Assembly (NCBI GenBank): GCA_023055355.1
Contig: JALJCS010000052.1
Span: 79,501 to 143,500, forward strand
DNA from: Agelaius tricolor
Taxonomy: Eukaryota; Chordata; Aves; Passeriformes; Icteridae
Length of the DNA: 64,000 nt
Direction of reading: 5' to 3'
The notes under the pieces were generated by a model. It did no database searches, was not told where the DNA came from, and was given only the letters and a program-made list of their open reading frames with translations. Positions 48,025-60,535 of this stretch are shown piece after piece; positions within the stretch are counted from its first letter, which is position 1, and each line of letters opens with the position of its first letter. Position numbers and translations under genes: made by a program.

Positions 48025-48505
48025 GATGTTAATTTGCAAACCGTCAAGTAGTTACAGGAAATTACTCTTCTTTAAATATCATTTTGAAGCTTAGAAATGA
48101 AGAAATAACAAAATTGTGTCAAAACAGGGCATTTAAAAGCCATTTGAAAGTGAGAACTAGCTATTGAAAAGTCAAAAATACAAAAATGAAATGATGGAGT
48201 GGATGGTTTTAAGGGATATTCTTTGTATGGCTTTGATACAAAGGAGGATCTCAATTTTTACACCTTCTAAAAACACTTCTTGAAACTTACTGCTTTCCAT
48301 GACAAAAATATTTCCAAAACAAGGAAATTGATTTATGCAGATGAAAATATCATCCTCCGAATAGTCGTTATCAAGTCCAAAAGATTACCCTGCTTTTACG
48401 TAGTAAGCTTTATGGAGATTTCTATTCTCACCCAAACAAAGAAGAATCTCTCAAATGACTAGAAAATCTTTAAAAGCAAAATAACCTTTAAGAAAAAAGA
48501 TCCAG
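48025..48505. other. Non-coding stretch before the tandem array
   Basis: AT-rich, with no recognised feature. Confidence 0.5.
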
Positions 48506-51070
48506 ACCTCCGTGCAACTTCTAGAACAAGAGCGGAGATGCTTTCCCTACTGGCACAGTTTGCCTCGGCAAGACATAGTAAAAAAGCTTTTTGCTAAGTT
48601 TTATGCGACGAGAGAGGCAGAAGGCAGAGCTATGGAGCTCTACGAAACTAAGCCCCCTGCCAGGGCGTCTTTCGTCAGAAGCCGCTCTCCGGAGAGCACC
48701 GCCACAGGCACAATGCTCTGTGCGCAAAGAATCGGCTTCTTCGCCTCTGGAAGACGGAGAGAGCGGCAGCTTCCCAAAGGCGAAGATGCAAGTCGCACCA
48801 CACAAGCACATTGTGGGCAGCATCCAGACTTAGAGAAAACAGTATTTTACCACCCTCCTGCCTTTTCCATTGTTATTATATTCGAAAGGAACGAGTTTTG
48901 GACAACTAGCTTTCCTTCTTGCAAAACTCTTTTCAGACCTCCGTGCAAGTTTAGAAAATGATTTTGGATGTTTTCTATACTGGCAGTGTTTCTCTTTGCA
49001 AGATATGGTGGAAAAAAGCTTTTTGCTGAGTGTTGAGCGGCAAGACACGCAGAAGACGCAGATACGCAGCTCTCCGAAGCTAAGTGCCGGTCCACGGCTT
49101 CTTTCGGCACAAACTGCTCTCAGGAACTCCCTGCCCTCGGCACAATCTTGTGCGCAAAGAAGCCGCTTCTTCGCCTCCGGGAGACGGAGCGAGCGGCAGC
49201 TTCCCAAAGGCGAAGATGCAAGCCGCACCACGCAGGCACAGTGTGGGCAGCATCCAGACTTAGAGAAAATAGTATTTTACCACTCTCCTGCCTTTTCCAT
49301 TGTTATTATATTCGAAAGGAACGAGTTCTGCACAACTATCTTTTCCTTCTTGCAAAACTCTTTTCAGACCTCCGTGCAAGTTTAGAACATGATTTTGGAT
49401 GTTTTCTATACTGGCAGAGTTTCTCTTTGCAAGATATGGTGGAAAAAAGCTTTTTGCTGAGTGTTGAGCGGCAAGACACGCAGAAGACGCAGATACGCAG
49501 CTCTCCGATTCTAAGTGCCGGTCCCCAGCTTCTTTCGGCACAAGCCGCGCTTAGGTGCTCACTGCGACCGACCCAATGCTCTGTGTGTGAAGAAGCCGCT
49601 TCTTCGCCTCCGGGAGACGGAGAGTGCGGCAGCTTCCCGAAAGCGAAGGTGCAAGTCGCACCACACAAGCACATTGTGGGCAGCATTCAGACTTAGAGAA
49701 AACAGTATTTTACCACCCTCCTGCCTTTTCCATTGTTATTATATTCGAAAGGAACGAGTTTTGGACAACTAGCTTTCCTTCTTGCAAAACTCTTTTCAGA
49801 CGTCCGTGCAAGTTTAGAACATGATTTTGGATGTTTTCTATACTGGCAGAGTTTCTCTTTGCAAGATATGGTGGAAAAAAGCTTTTTGCTGAGTGTTGAG
49901 CGGCAAGACACGCAGAAGACGCAGATACGCAGCTCTCCGATGCTAAGTGCCGGTCCCCGGCTTCTTTCGGCACAAGCCGCTCTCAGGAGCTCCCTGCGCT
50001 CGGCACAATGTTGTGCGCAAAGAAGCCGCTTCTTCGCCTCCGGGAGACTCGGCGAGCGACAGCTTCCCAAAGGCGAAGATAGAAGTCGCACCACACAGCA
50101 ACAGTGTGGGCAGCATACAGACTTAGAGAAAACAGTATTTTACCACCCTCCTGCCTTTTCCATTGTTATTATATTCGAAAGGAACGAGTTTTGGACAACT
50201 AGCTTTCCTTCTTGCAAAACTCTTTTCAGACGTCCGTGCAAGTTTAGAACATGATTTTGGATGTTTTCTATACTGGCAGAGTTTCTCTTTGCAAGATATG
50301 GTGGAAAAAAGCTTTTTGCTGAGTGTTGAGCGGCAAGACACGCAGAAGACGCAGATACGCAGCTCTCCGATTCTAAGTGCCGGTCCACGGCTTCTTTCGG
50401 CACAAACTGCTCTCAGGAGCTCCCTGCGCTCAGCACAATGTTGTGCGCAAAGAAGCCGCTTCTTCGCCTCCGGGAGACGGAGAGAGCGGCAGCTTCCCAA
50501 AGGCGAAGATGCAAGTTGCACCACACAAGCACAGTGTGGGCAGCATCCAGACTTAGAGAAAACAGTATTTTACCACTCTCCTGCCTTTTCCATTGTTATT
50601 ATATTCGAAAGGAACGAGTTCTGCACAACTATCTTTTCCGTATTGCAAAACTCTTTTCAGACCTCTGTACAAGCTTTAGAACATGATTTTGGATGTTTTA
50701 TTTACTGGCAGAGTTTCTCTTTGCAAGATATGGTGGAAAAAAGCTTTTTGCTGAGTGTTGAGCGGCAAGACACGCAGAAGACGCAGATACGCAGCTCTCC
50801 GATGCTAAGTGCCCGTCCCCGGCTTCTTTCGGCACAAGCCGCTCTTAGGTGCTCACCGCGACGCAAGCAATGCTCTGTGTGCGAAGAAGCCGCTTCTTCG
50901 CCTCCGGGAGACTCGGCTAGCAGCAGCTTCCGAAACGCGAAAAACAAATATTAACACCACCGGCATTGTGTCCTGGGCGTCTTTCGGCACAAGCGCCGCA
51001 CCGGAGCGTACCGCCCCTGGCACAATGCTCTGTGCGCGAAGAACTCGATTCTTCGCATCCCGGGATCTGA
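48506..51070 (+). repeat. Tandem array, about 430-bp unit, about 5.7 copies
   Basis: The marker TAGAGAAAA recurs at 48831, 49261, 49694, 50124 and 50554, giving periods of 430, 433, 430 and 430. A partial, more diverged unit lies at 48506-48830, and a further remnant at about 50975-51070. Inner units are roughly 95 % alike. Each unit has an AT-rich half and a GC-rich half rich in CpG, and a short inverted repeat around GAAGCCGCTTC; at 50881-50901 it has perfect 10-base arms. Unit length is not a multiple of three in most copies, so the frames of 133-263 codons seen on both strands rotate between units and are unlikely to be coding. I do not know this repeat. Confidence 0.93.
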
Positions 51071-51084
51071 AAGAAGAAGCATAA

Positions 51085-51615
51085 GCTTTAGACGCCCTTG
51101 CCTCAATTGTGTACAGGTTTGGGCGCTCCTCTCGATTAATTGTGCCATTCCTGACAGCAGGTGTCGCTGTTGGTCAAGCTTTGAGTATGCTTAAGAAGTT
51201 GCGATGCTGGGTGGTCAAACAACTCAAGGTAAGATCAGTGATTTTAAATCAGGTTCTCACTGGTGTAGATACCATTAGTCATTGCACACTGCAAAATAAA
51301 GCTGCTCTAGCTTTCTTGTTAGCACATGGGCAAGAGTGTGAGGATTTTGAAGGAATGTGTTTTTTGAACCTCTCTAACCCTTCTGCAGTCATTCACTGGA
51401 AACTCAAACAAGGACAAGATAACATGAAGAAATTGATTGGGAATGAGAGGGTTACGCATGAATGGTTTGAGAGATGGGAAACAACTCGATGGTTGGAAGA
51501 TCTTGTCAAGGGAACTTTGTTGTTACTAGTAGTCATTATTATATTGCTTCTTGTTATTCCATGCATCATGAAACTGGTGAGCCTCTTGGAAGTAAATACA
51601 GTGCAAAGGGTTTAG
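51085..51615 (+). pseudogene. env: Gammaretrovirus-like envelope transmembrane fragment
   Basis: An open frame starting inside the array edge and ending TAG-equivalent at 51615. It carries a fusion-peptide-like stretch (LIVPFLTAGVAVGQAL), an LQNKAALAFLL motif typical of the class I TM immunosuppressive-region helix, the disulfide-loop motif CEDFEGMCF, and a membrane anchor (LLLLVVIIILLLVIP). Retroviral TM mediates membrane fusion. Gammaretroviral loops are usually C-X6-C-C; here the second of the paired cysteines is Phe. The SU subunit and all of gag-pol are missing on the left. Assignment is from motif recall. Confidence 0.85.
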
Positions 51616-51627
51616 CTGGTGCAAGAC

Positions 51628-51642
51628 GAAGAAGGGGGAAAT
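51628..51642 (+). promoter_or_regulatory. Polypurine tract
   Basis: GAAGAAGGGGGAAAT directly before the LTR start. It is the expected primer site for plus-strand synthesis at the 3' end of a retrovirus, which supports the TM fragment and LTR belonging to one element. Confidence 0.8.
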
Positions 51643-52029
51643 TGTAGCAATGTAGCTGAACCTCTTAGACTAAAGGGTGCACCAGCCATCCAGCTGGAAT
51701 ATGTTCTTATCAGAATTTTCTCAGAGCCCTCTGGAATTCATTAAGGTTACTAAGACATAAGCCATGCTAAAAGAAGAAAGAGAAGTTGAAAAACCAAATT
51801 CCAAGACTACAAGAACTCGATAACGGGGGGCAGCAAAGCGCCTGGACTGTAACCAAACGTATCTTCTGAGAGGTACACACAGAATGTGTGGACATAACAA
51901 AGGCACCAAGATAAAAATGCGGGCCTAGCATGTGCAGAGATTTAGAATGTGTAAGTGCATCATGTCAACAATCAATGGCTTCTGCTTAATCCTCTCGCTC
52001 CGTTGTCCTGGAGTCCTGAATTTCCCACA
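51643..52029 (+). mobile_element. 3' LTR of the gammaretrovirus-like element
   Basis: Starts TGTAGCAATGTAGC right after the polypurine tract. The likely end is TTTCCCACA at 52029, about 387 bp. The left edge is well supported by the tract; the right edge is chosen on the CA terminus alone and could be further right. Confidence 0.68.
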
Positions 52030-55000
52030 AGGAAAGCCCTACTAAAAGGGCTCTGATTTTAATGATAGTTGCTGTCTAGACGATGAATAATGGGAAGAGT
52101 TCTTTCAAATCCTTCCCTCGCTGACATCTGTAAGTTTCATCTTTTCCTGATTGTACTGGTGGCTATACATTAGTTATGACTAGAAAGGAATGAGTTTTAG
52201 GGATATGTGGCAAGGAAATTGGTAGCTCTGCTTCCATTTCCATTGTCTAAGAAGAATTCTGGTTAGTTTTGGACTTTTCATAGACCTCTGACTAGATTGC
52301 ATTTGTCTTTGATTGAGCCCGTAAATTTTAGGCTACTAGGCTTGACCAATGAATAGAAAAGGGAAAGTCACACAGCTTAGGTGGTTCTCTTGTCAACAAC
52401 TTCTCAATAGTAGGGCGATTTCTGTCCTCAAGTTTGTTACTTCAGCTAGCAGATTATGCTCACTCCAAAAGAAGGTGAGAAGTTTGCTACCCTAAATGGT
52501 CCGAGAATTCTTCCTGCTTCTTGGTGACTCTTTTGTATGACTGGATTCTGTATTATTGGAGTTTGTTATAAAAAGTTGGATTAAATTGCGTGCGTCCGCT
52601 CTTGGGGGAAACAGTATTTAGCCAATAACATCTAGGCTTTTATCGCCCTGAGACTGTCTGAACGGACCGGACGCTTTAAACACAGTAATTCCTGCTAGTT
52701 CCAATTCCATTTTTAGACTCGACAAACCGAATGGTAAACCTGCACCAGTAGGGAGGGACATTGGACTTTCTCCTTTTTAGAGAGAAACTAATGAAAAAGT
52801 TTCAGCAGAATCATAGCAGGCTGTAAAATAAGAAAAGCATCATGAAAAGAGGCCAATCCTATCCTCTTAGATATGGCTAGTTGTGATTGGACATGAATGA
52901 AATGTGTCAACTCTGTGTTCCTGGGTATCACATCAGTAACAGCTACTTCAACTGCTGTAGTTGTCTCCTAAAGCTAAGAACAGAATCCAAAGAATTGTGA
53001 TTCCATGGTCCCAATTCACCCTGTGATGGTGACAGGTGAAAAAGGAGTGGAAGGTGCACGGGGAAATTAACTTGAATGGCCTATCTAAATCAGCAGCCAC
53101 TGATTTCCTGAAAACTTCAACAGGTCAGTTGACCTGTTGGGATTCTTTTAATCCATGGTCATGTTTTTCTTGGGATTCTTGTAACCTTTCCCCATTCGTT
53201 CAGCCTTTGCCCTCAAGCCTTTGCTGACATTTCAAGTATCTCGACAAGCTGGAAATGTGTTGTCTTTCTTTATCATGTCATAATTCCCTTCAAAGGCTTG
53301 TTTGCCTCAAGTCTTATTTTTGGTGGTTTTCTGCTAGTTCATTGTCAGAGGGCAGCAGGTGCTTTGTAAGAGCAAGTACACAATCCTATAGCTTGCTTTT
53401 CTTTTGATTTGGCCTGTCTAGAAAACTGAATGACTGAACATTTCCAACAGAATTTTCTCTCCCCATTATGTTTCACCGGAAGGGCAGATGCAAATCATCT
53501 ACTTAAACTCTTGGCACGGAAGAAAATAGTGGTTTGCTGCTGCATATAGGTAGAAGCTTACAAAAGGAAGGCCTTGGGCTGAGGCCCGATACTTTGGCTA
53601 AGTAGAAAAGGACTATGGGAAGGTGAGGCCGCTGAATCAGAGGTAGATCAACAAGTTCTAGAATGGTCACGTGTTCACGGCGTGGTGTATGATGGTTGGT
53701 TGAATGAATTTTGTTATGGCTTAAAGCTGTGGAACTGATAAAGGCCTGAGTGCTTCAAAAGCCTGGTTTTTGCAGAAAAGCAACTCTCCTCTGCACCTGC
53801 CTGGGGACTCTGCATCACTAGGGACCCTCACTCCCAGTTTGCCAAGGAGATGATCAGTAGGAATGTTGCAGAGCTGCTGTGTCCATATGAACGGAATGGC
53901 AAAGAGTGAAGCGGTGGGTATTTTTGGGCTTTAATACAATGCTGCTGCATTGGTGCCAGTTTAGTCGGTTTTCCATCAGTGGCCTTTCTGTCTAGAAGTA
54001 CACTGCCCAGAGTCTTTCTAGCATGTGATGCCATTTCCTTCCTGTTGTTTTAATACCTTCCTTCAGTTGAAAGGATGATACAATCTTTACATTTTGAAGA
54101 TCCCTGTTAGGAAACACTATGCCAGAGGAGTCATTGCTCCCTTTTCTTCTGCCTCCTTTGTAATTTTCAGAGACTCATTTCAAATTTCTGCTAATGTCAA
54201 GAAGAATACTGAGACTACTCAGCAGGGTTGAGGCTCTCAGCTGCTTTCCTCTTTCATACTGCTTCATACTGCATGTGACTTAATGGCCTGGTTTTGTCAT
54301 CCGCATTTTGCTGTGATCTGTGAACACAAAAAGAAGTCTTTGTTTTTTGCAAGAACTACCCCTAGGAGGATTTGTGTTCCTTTTGATTTCTACGGTGTTA
54401 GCCCTGTTGCAGAAAAAAAGGAGATGGTACCCTCTTCTTGTGCTCTCATTCCCTCCTCTCTGCTTTGCATGTCCTAGTTAATCTACTGCCATGACTCATT
54501 TGGCATCATCTCATAGTGCAAATTCTGCACAGTTGCATGGACTTACAAATGCCAGTTGCCAAGGAGCTAATATAACCATTCAAAGGTTAAAGAATTGTAG
54601 GGCTGGGCAAGTTCAGCTGCTGAAACTGTAAGTGGTTAAGTCATGCCATATTAAAGAGACAGAGCAAAGCAGTTCATCTAGGACTTTGAACTGGACACCT
54701 CCGAGAATAACAGCTTGACAGCAATGACACAGCCATCTTCCTAGCTGTATTCCAGAAAGAGAAAAGGGACACCTTCAATGGTTAAGATGTTTGGCATGAG
54801 AAAACAGCAAGAAATGTAGCCCAAAATACTTGAGCCAGATCAAGTGCGTTTTTCTCGTGAGAATTTTGCAGTTGTTCTTTCCGGTCTGTGCCTTTACTTT
54901 TCACAGAAGACAGGGAGGGCGTTCAATTATTATTGTTCTTTTGTTTTCTATTCTTGGCCTCCCTCTTTCCACCTGCCATTAACAATTTTGCCTTTCTTGA

Positions 55001-55904
55001 CTGGCTTGTCTTTCTTTACTTCTAGAAGGTTACATGAGGTCCTCCAACCTTGTCATAAACATTCGCAGACAGTGGAAAGGAGTAGAAGGTACATCTAAAT
55101 GCACAAAACAGACCCAGAAAAATAGAGTTTTTTTACAGTCTTCTGTGAGAACAAGATATCTTTGAACTGAGTAATGCTTTAACTTTTAGTCCACTCATTA
55201 CTATTATTACAAGTGTTTGGCCTTTAGTACATAGCCTTTGAAATCATCCAGCCCAATATTTTTGGCTAATTTTGTTTTAGTTCTCTCGGGGACTTTGTTT
55301 CTTAAGGAATAGTCCAGAGCGAGAGCGTCCACGGTAGAGTTATGCTGCCATAATAAAAGCGTCGTAAATTCTGGTACAGTTTGTGCTGGTAATAGGTCTA
55401 GGAAAGAAAGGTTTTACATCTTTTTTGACTTTCAAATGTAACCATTATTTGAAACAGTTAAGAGTTGGGCTTTCCCCCCCTCCAAAATACTTCTCTCTGG
55501 AATGTTACTCAGGGATTACACATAAAAGCTCACCCCGTAAAATATGTTGTGGATAATCTGCAGTAAGCGCAGCTTAGCAGCTAGAGATGATTATGTGGGT
55601 TAAATGACATTCCTTCCTTCTGCGGTGATGGAAACTCTGTCTACGCAGACATACTCAACAAAAGGTACCATGGCTTAGCTCCTCTCCTCAACTTCATGTG
55701 CATTTTAAAACTTTCCAAGAAGGTGAATTCAAGCTCCTTCATTGCTCTGTGCTGGAGTCCCAAGAAAATATCAGTGTGCTTTTTGTCATTTACAGCTGTC
55801 ATTGCTTAGCTCTTGAACATGAGACTCTCTCATGACTGATGAAAGTTGTCTAGTTAAGAGTGGGTCAAAGACACGCTCCTGCTCTAGAAGGAGATGAGAA
55901 GGTT
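52030..55904. other. Non-coding stretch up to duplication copy 2
   Basis: Nearly 4 kb without a supported gene, RNA or named repeat. A short GCGTGCGTCCGCTC stretch near 52589 and the GC-richer piece at 52650-52680 look unlike their AT-rich surroundings and could be a retroviral remnant. Confidence 0.45.
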
Positions 55905-58900
55905 TCTGCAGTCTTTGTCATCTCTACTGCTTGTGATTTCTATACAAAACCAGTGGGAAGTTTTCTGAAGGCAGTCCAGAAGCTGGCAATATGGACAGCT
56001 TACAACCAAACACTTGCTGCACTGCTACCACAGTGATACCAGGAAGGACTTAAAAAATTTAAACGGGCAAACAAAGCAGTTGGAAGGAAAAGAACATTAA
56101 CCATTATTCCATGCTTCTAATATATCCTCCTTTAAGTCATCATTTTCATGCCGTTTAACGGCTTGCCTTGGTATCCCTCAAAAGGAAATCTGAGACAGAG
56201 TAAGCTTTTGAATGCAGTAGATGTGACACGTGCAGGCCAAGTTGCCTTTGTTGACATCAAATGCCAGTTATGCTTGAGCTACCCTTTGCTTAAGGTACTT
56301 CGCTTACACTAAGAATTTTACTCCTCATTGAGCAAATTTTGCTGTCATGATTGAGTAAATTTTATTCATGATAGAGTGAATGTTACTGTCACTCAGAATT
56401 TTACTGTCATGATTGGCATTGAAACTTTTCAAGGAAAGCTCTGGATAGCAATGTTTGTGAAAAAACAGTATTTTATCTCCTGTATTTGTGTGAAGCAGGT
56501 AAGCCTTTTGCTGTCACCAGTGTTGCTTACCCTTTCATGTCATATCCCTCTTCATATCCATATTCTGCTGAAGGCTTATTAATCTACTTTAAAATTGGCA
56601 CGTGGAATAAGACTCCTTTTCCTTTTTGAAAGCTAATGTCATTTGACCTACTGACAGTAAATAATTCATTAATTGTAAGTCCCCAGCTAGCATCTTTTAC
56701 GCATATTCTAACCTTCCAAAGAAGTAACAAAAACACTCTCCAATACTTTGCTTTCTTAAGCACACAAAATGCTTCCCTCCTTTGCAGTTGGCATTGTAAA
56801 ATGAACCACATCTCTGCAGTATTTTAACGTGCACCATATTTAACCAAGTAATTCAAAAGAAATAAAAAGCAGCCCCTTCGATTTGGAAATATTTTTGAAT
56901 TGTTTTTGAATATACAAAACATCCCCTTACTGTACGCATTGCATGCAGATTTAATCGTCGTGAAAGCAAACCCTATGTTTCTGTTCGGATCGCAGGGTTT
57001 TCCAGTTTCCACAATTGTTCTTGGCACAGTTTTCTACTTATGTGACTGTTAGGACACTCACAGGTACTTCTAAGGTACTGTAGTAAGCGGAGAAGGAGGA
57101 GAGGTTGTGCCTTATTTCTGGCTTCCTTTGGTTTTCTTTTTGGTTTTCTTCCTCTTGCTCTTTTTCATGTCACCTTTCTAGATACTGTGATTTAGATTTG
57201 CAGTTTACTAAGCTGTGTTTTCTGTCTGGAATTCTTTGAAATTCCGAGAGGAACCCCACCCGTAAATATGCATCTTTTTATGATTTGCTAGCTACATAGA
57301 AAATCTTCCTGCTGCTCTAAAATGCTTTTATTGGATATGCATTTTTATCACCATTCCAATGAAAAGAAAAGTTCCTCTATTCACTGCTTTTGTACTGGAT
57401 TCAGTTCAATGTGCGCTAACGGTGCAAAAAAGTCCTGCTGGAAGAAAGGAGCTGCATACCAATTGACCAAGACATGTGCTACAAGGGTCTTGGAAAGGTT
57501 CAAAGTTTCTCTACCTTTCTGGCAGTCTGTCTTCACAGCAGGACTTGATGAGGGATTTTGCTGGCGTTTCTTTGACAGAAAGCAATAACAAAGCAAGCAA
57601 AATGGAGCAGCAGAAGGAGATAGCAGCAAAAGGTACATTATCCCCTCTGTTATTATCATTGTCGAAAGAGATTTTTTCTCGCCATGTTACATCAAATACC
57701 TTAGTAGAGCTAAAGACTAGAAAAACGCAGCTCTGTTCTGGTTCATTAAAAGCACAGCCATCTGTGGACAGAAGTGCCCAGCGTGATGCTGGGAACTCCT
57801 AGCTGGTTTCAGTAAGCTGTCTGGAGAACGGCATTTTCGGTGGGCTTTACTAGTGTGTCTGTAAGGAAGGGGAGTTTATGTGCAGCTTTGAGCCCTGAGA
57901 GTGCCATAGGCAAAGAGATCCATCGTGTAGCTCTCTGACCAGCCACAGCACACTGAGGCATGATGGATTACTCCCAGAGTTCACGTGGTAGCAAGGTTTT
58001 CTGCCCCCGTGAAGGACGACACATCCATTTTCTTGAATAGAGCCATTCTGTATGTTACAATGGTAACTTGAATTCATCAAGTTTGTGCTATTTGTACAAT
58101 GGCAGTGAGCTTGGATTCTTAAGCTTCTCGTGTTTGATCTGTTTCCTGTTTCAGTAAATAGCAAAACTTCCAAGGACTGCAGCGACAAGAAGATGAAGCT
58201 GCTAGTGTATTTCAACTGTTTGCCTAATAAAATGGTGATTTTTGCACATATTCGCAATGGAAATTTACGGTACCGAAACACCAGCTCTGCTCAGGGCAAT
58301 TCTGAAATTGACTTGAGCTCTTTCCCGTGTTTCTTAGCAGGTGAACTGAGATACTTCTAGCTTCCAAGGCAAGGCGTTTGACAGCAGCTTCAAAAAGGCC
58401 CAGGCTGTTGGATGAAAAGGTGAAAAAACTGAGGGAAATGGGGGGAAATTTCACTTCTGGTTTATGTCATAGATTCAGCCAGATGATCAACAAGCATTAA
58501 TTTTATGAGGTACCAGCGTAGTCTTTCACTCTTGCAGATCCCCAAAAGCTTAACCATCCAGCAGCTTCTTCCTTGCAACAAGTGCCACAGCCAAAAGCCA
58601 GGCCTGGCCCTCACCTTCTCCTCGCAGCCTACAAACTCTGCCAAACGTACCGGTGATTCTCACTTTCCTTCTCAGCTACATGGACAAGCACATCCTCTCC
58701 ATGTCTCCGAGTCCTTAGTGAAACCAAACAGAGGTTCACCTTCAAACAGCTCAGTGTGCCAGGACAGAAAGATTTCACTGGCCTGTCCCCTTGCTTTTTC
58801 CTTGCAGCTTTTTCTTTTCAGAGCATACACCGAGGCATTGCACTTTGCTTCTCAGCTGAGTGCATTGCCACATTGCTGGAGTCCCGCACGTCCATCTCCT

Positions 58901-59143
58901 TCTCGCACTAACTGCTTCTGTTGAAACATGCTGATGTGATGTGCTTTCCTGCTCAGCTATTAACACAGTCACATTCTATGTCCTGCTTGCAGTCTGAATC
59001 TAAAAGGAGACGTTTCTGACTATGTCTCACAGACACAGATGTACCAGGATGAAAAGGTTGCTTGGACCTTGCCACTTACGTTCGAAAACATCCATTCACT
59101 CCACAATCAAGAGACACCTTTCTTTGCTTTACATCCTGCAAAC

Positions 59144-59145
<2 letters not shown>

Positions 59146-59187
<42 letters not shown>
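59146..59187 (+). repeat. (CA)n microsatellite, copy 2
   Basis: Uninterrupted CA run of about 21 units followed by a short CAGA run. It is the expanded paralogue of 3242-3270. Confidence 0.95.
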
Positions 59188-59191
<4 letters not shown>

Positions 59192-59309
59192 GACACGAGA
59201 GCTACGCACTTTCTTTCTTTCTTTCTTAGCTGCACACACTCACCTATTTCCCAGCTTGACCTCTCTACCACTTCTCCTTCAGCCTTGCTGTGCATGGACA
59301 TTTCCTGTT

Positions 59310-60535
59310 AAGATACCCATTGTGTTGCCTATCCCTCCCCCACATTGCCTTGCCTTTCCTACCCAATCTTGCATTTCCTTGTCATTGCTGACAATTCCTT
59401 TCTTTTCCCTTGCCTTCCTGACCCATGCATGTCCTTCCCTTGCCCTTCATACCAACCCAGTGCCTTGTATTGACTTGCTCACCTATCCTTCTTTTCCTTC
59501 CCATTTGTCCAGCTCCAATCTTTCATTTCCTTCTCCTTCTAGGACTCTTATTGCCTTGCCTCCCTCTCTTTTGTGTTGCCTGGCAAAGCCACCACTTGTC
59601 TGGCCTTGTCCTTGAACCCCTTCCTTGCCTTGCATTACCTTGCTCACCAGTCCCCCACCTGGAATTCACCACCTCTCTTTTTGTGGAATCTCTTCAACAT
59701 GCATTGCCCTGCCTGCTTCTCCTAGGATTCTCCAGGCTTCCACTGGCTATTTTTTCTCAAGGCCCAGCGTTTCAGGAGCTTGTGAGAAGAAGCCTGGAGG
59801 AGGCCACGTGCAAGCACACCTATCTGTCCTGACAGCTTTCTTCTGACATCTATGCTTACATGCCTTGAATTTTGGACACAAAGTTCATCTTTCACCCTTG
59901 GGCTTCAGGGGCAGAATGACAGTTCTTTTGCATACAAAGGAAAGCAGGCAACCCAAGTGTCTTAGGTGCAGATTAGACATGACCCATGCAAGATCAAGGC
60001 TGGACAGAGCGGTCCGTCCGGGCCGCTTTTGTGTACCAGCAATCTTTGAACGGACCTGCCACTTGCCTTGCTTTGGGCAACCAACCAGTTTCCTTGCCAT
60101 GCCCTGCTCATTCTCCATTGCTTTGCATTCCCTTGCATACCCATGCCTCACATTTGACCTGCCTGCAGTTTTCCTACAGGGCTTGGCCTTGCCTAGCCCT
60201 TCCGGTTACCATTACCTCCTATGCCCAGCCTTGCCTCTAACTTCTGGCACTTGTCTCACCTACCACTCCATTTGCTTTCCCCTCACGGCTTCAGTCTTGC
60301 CAACCTGTCCCTTGACTTGCCTACAATTGCCTACACTTGCTTTGCATTGCCTTACCTGCATGGAAGGCAAGGCAAAGAGTGGTAGACAAGGCAAAGCAAA
60401 GCCAGGAAGTTATTGGAAGGGCTAGGCAAGGCAGACATAGGCAAGCAAGCAAAGCTAGGGTAGGGTAGGCTAGGAAAACTAGGCATGGTACTGGAGGCAA
60501 GGCAAAGCCAAGTGACTTGGAGTGCCTTTCCTTGC
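59310..60535 (+). repeat. CCTTGC / GGCAAG strand-switch tract, copy 2
   Basis: Paralogue of 3395-4600 with the same switch point near 60361. It carries one fewer GGGTA unit than copy 1 and a few short insertions, including about 9 bases near 59445. Confidence 0.8.

Noticed and set aside
47707..48051. Lys/Arg/Glu-rich and Phe/Ser-rich frames near 48 kb
   Set aside because: Direct translation of a TTTC/CCTT simple repeat.
48521..50954. Families of 80-263 codon frames on both strands across the tandem array
   Set aside because: The unit is 430 or 433 bases, so frames rotate between units. Both strands are equally open, and no start, splice or domain signal supports coding.
48506..51070. CRISPR-like array
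   Set aside because: Units of 430 bases repeat in full with no short repeats and unique spacers, and the genome is a vertebrate.
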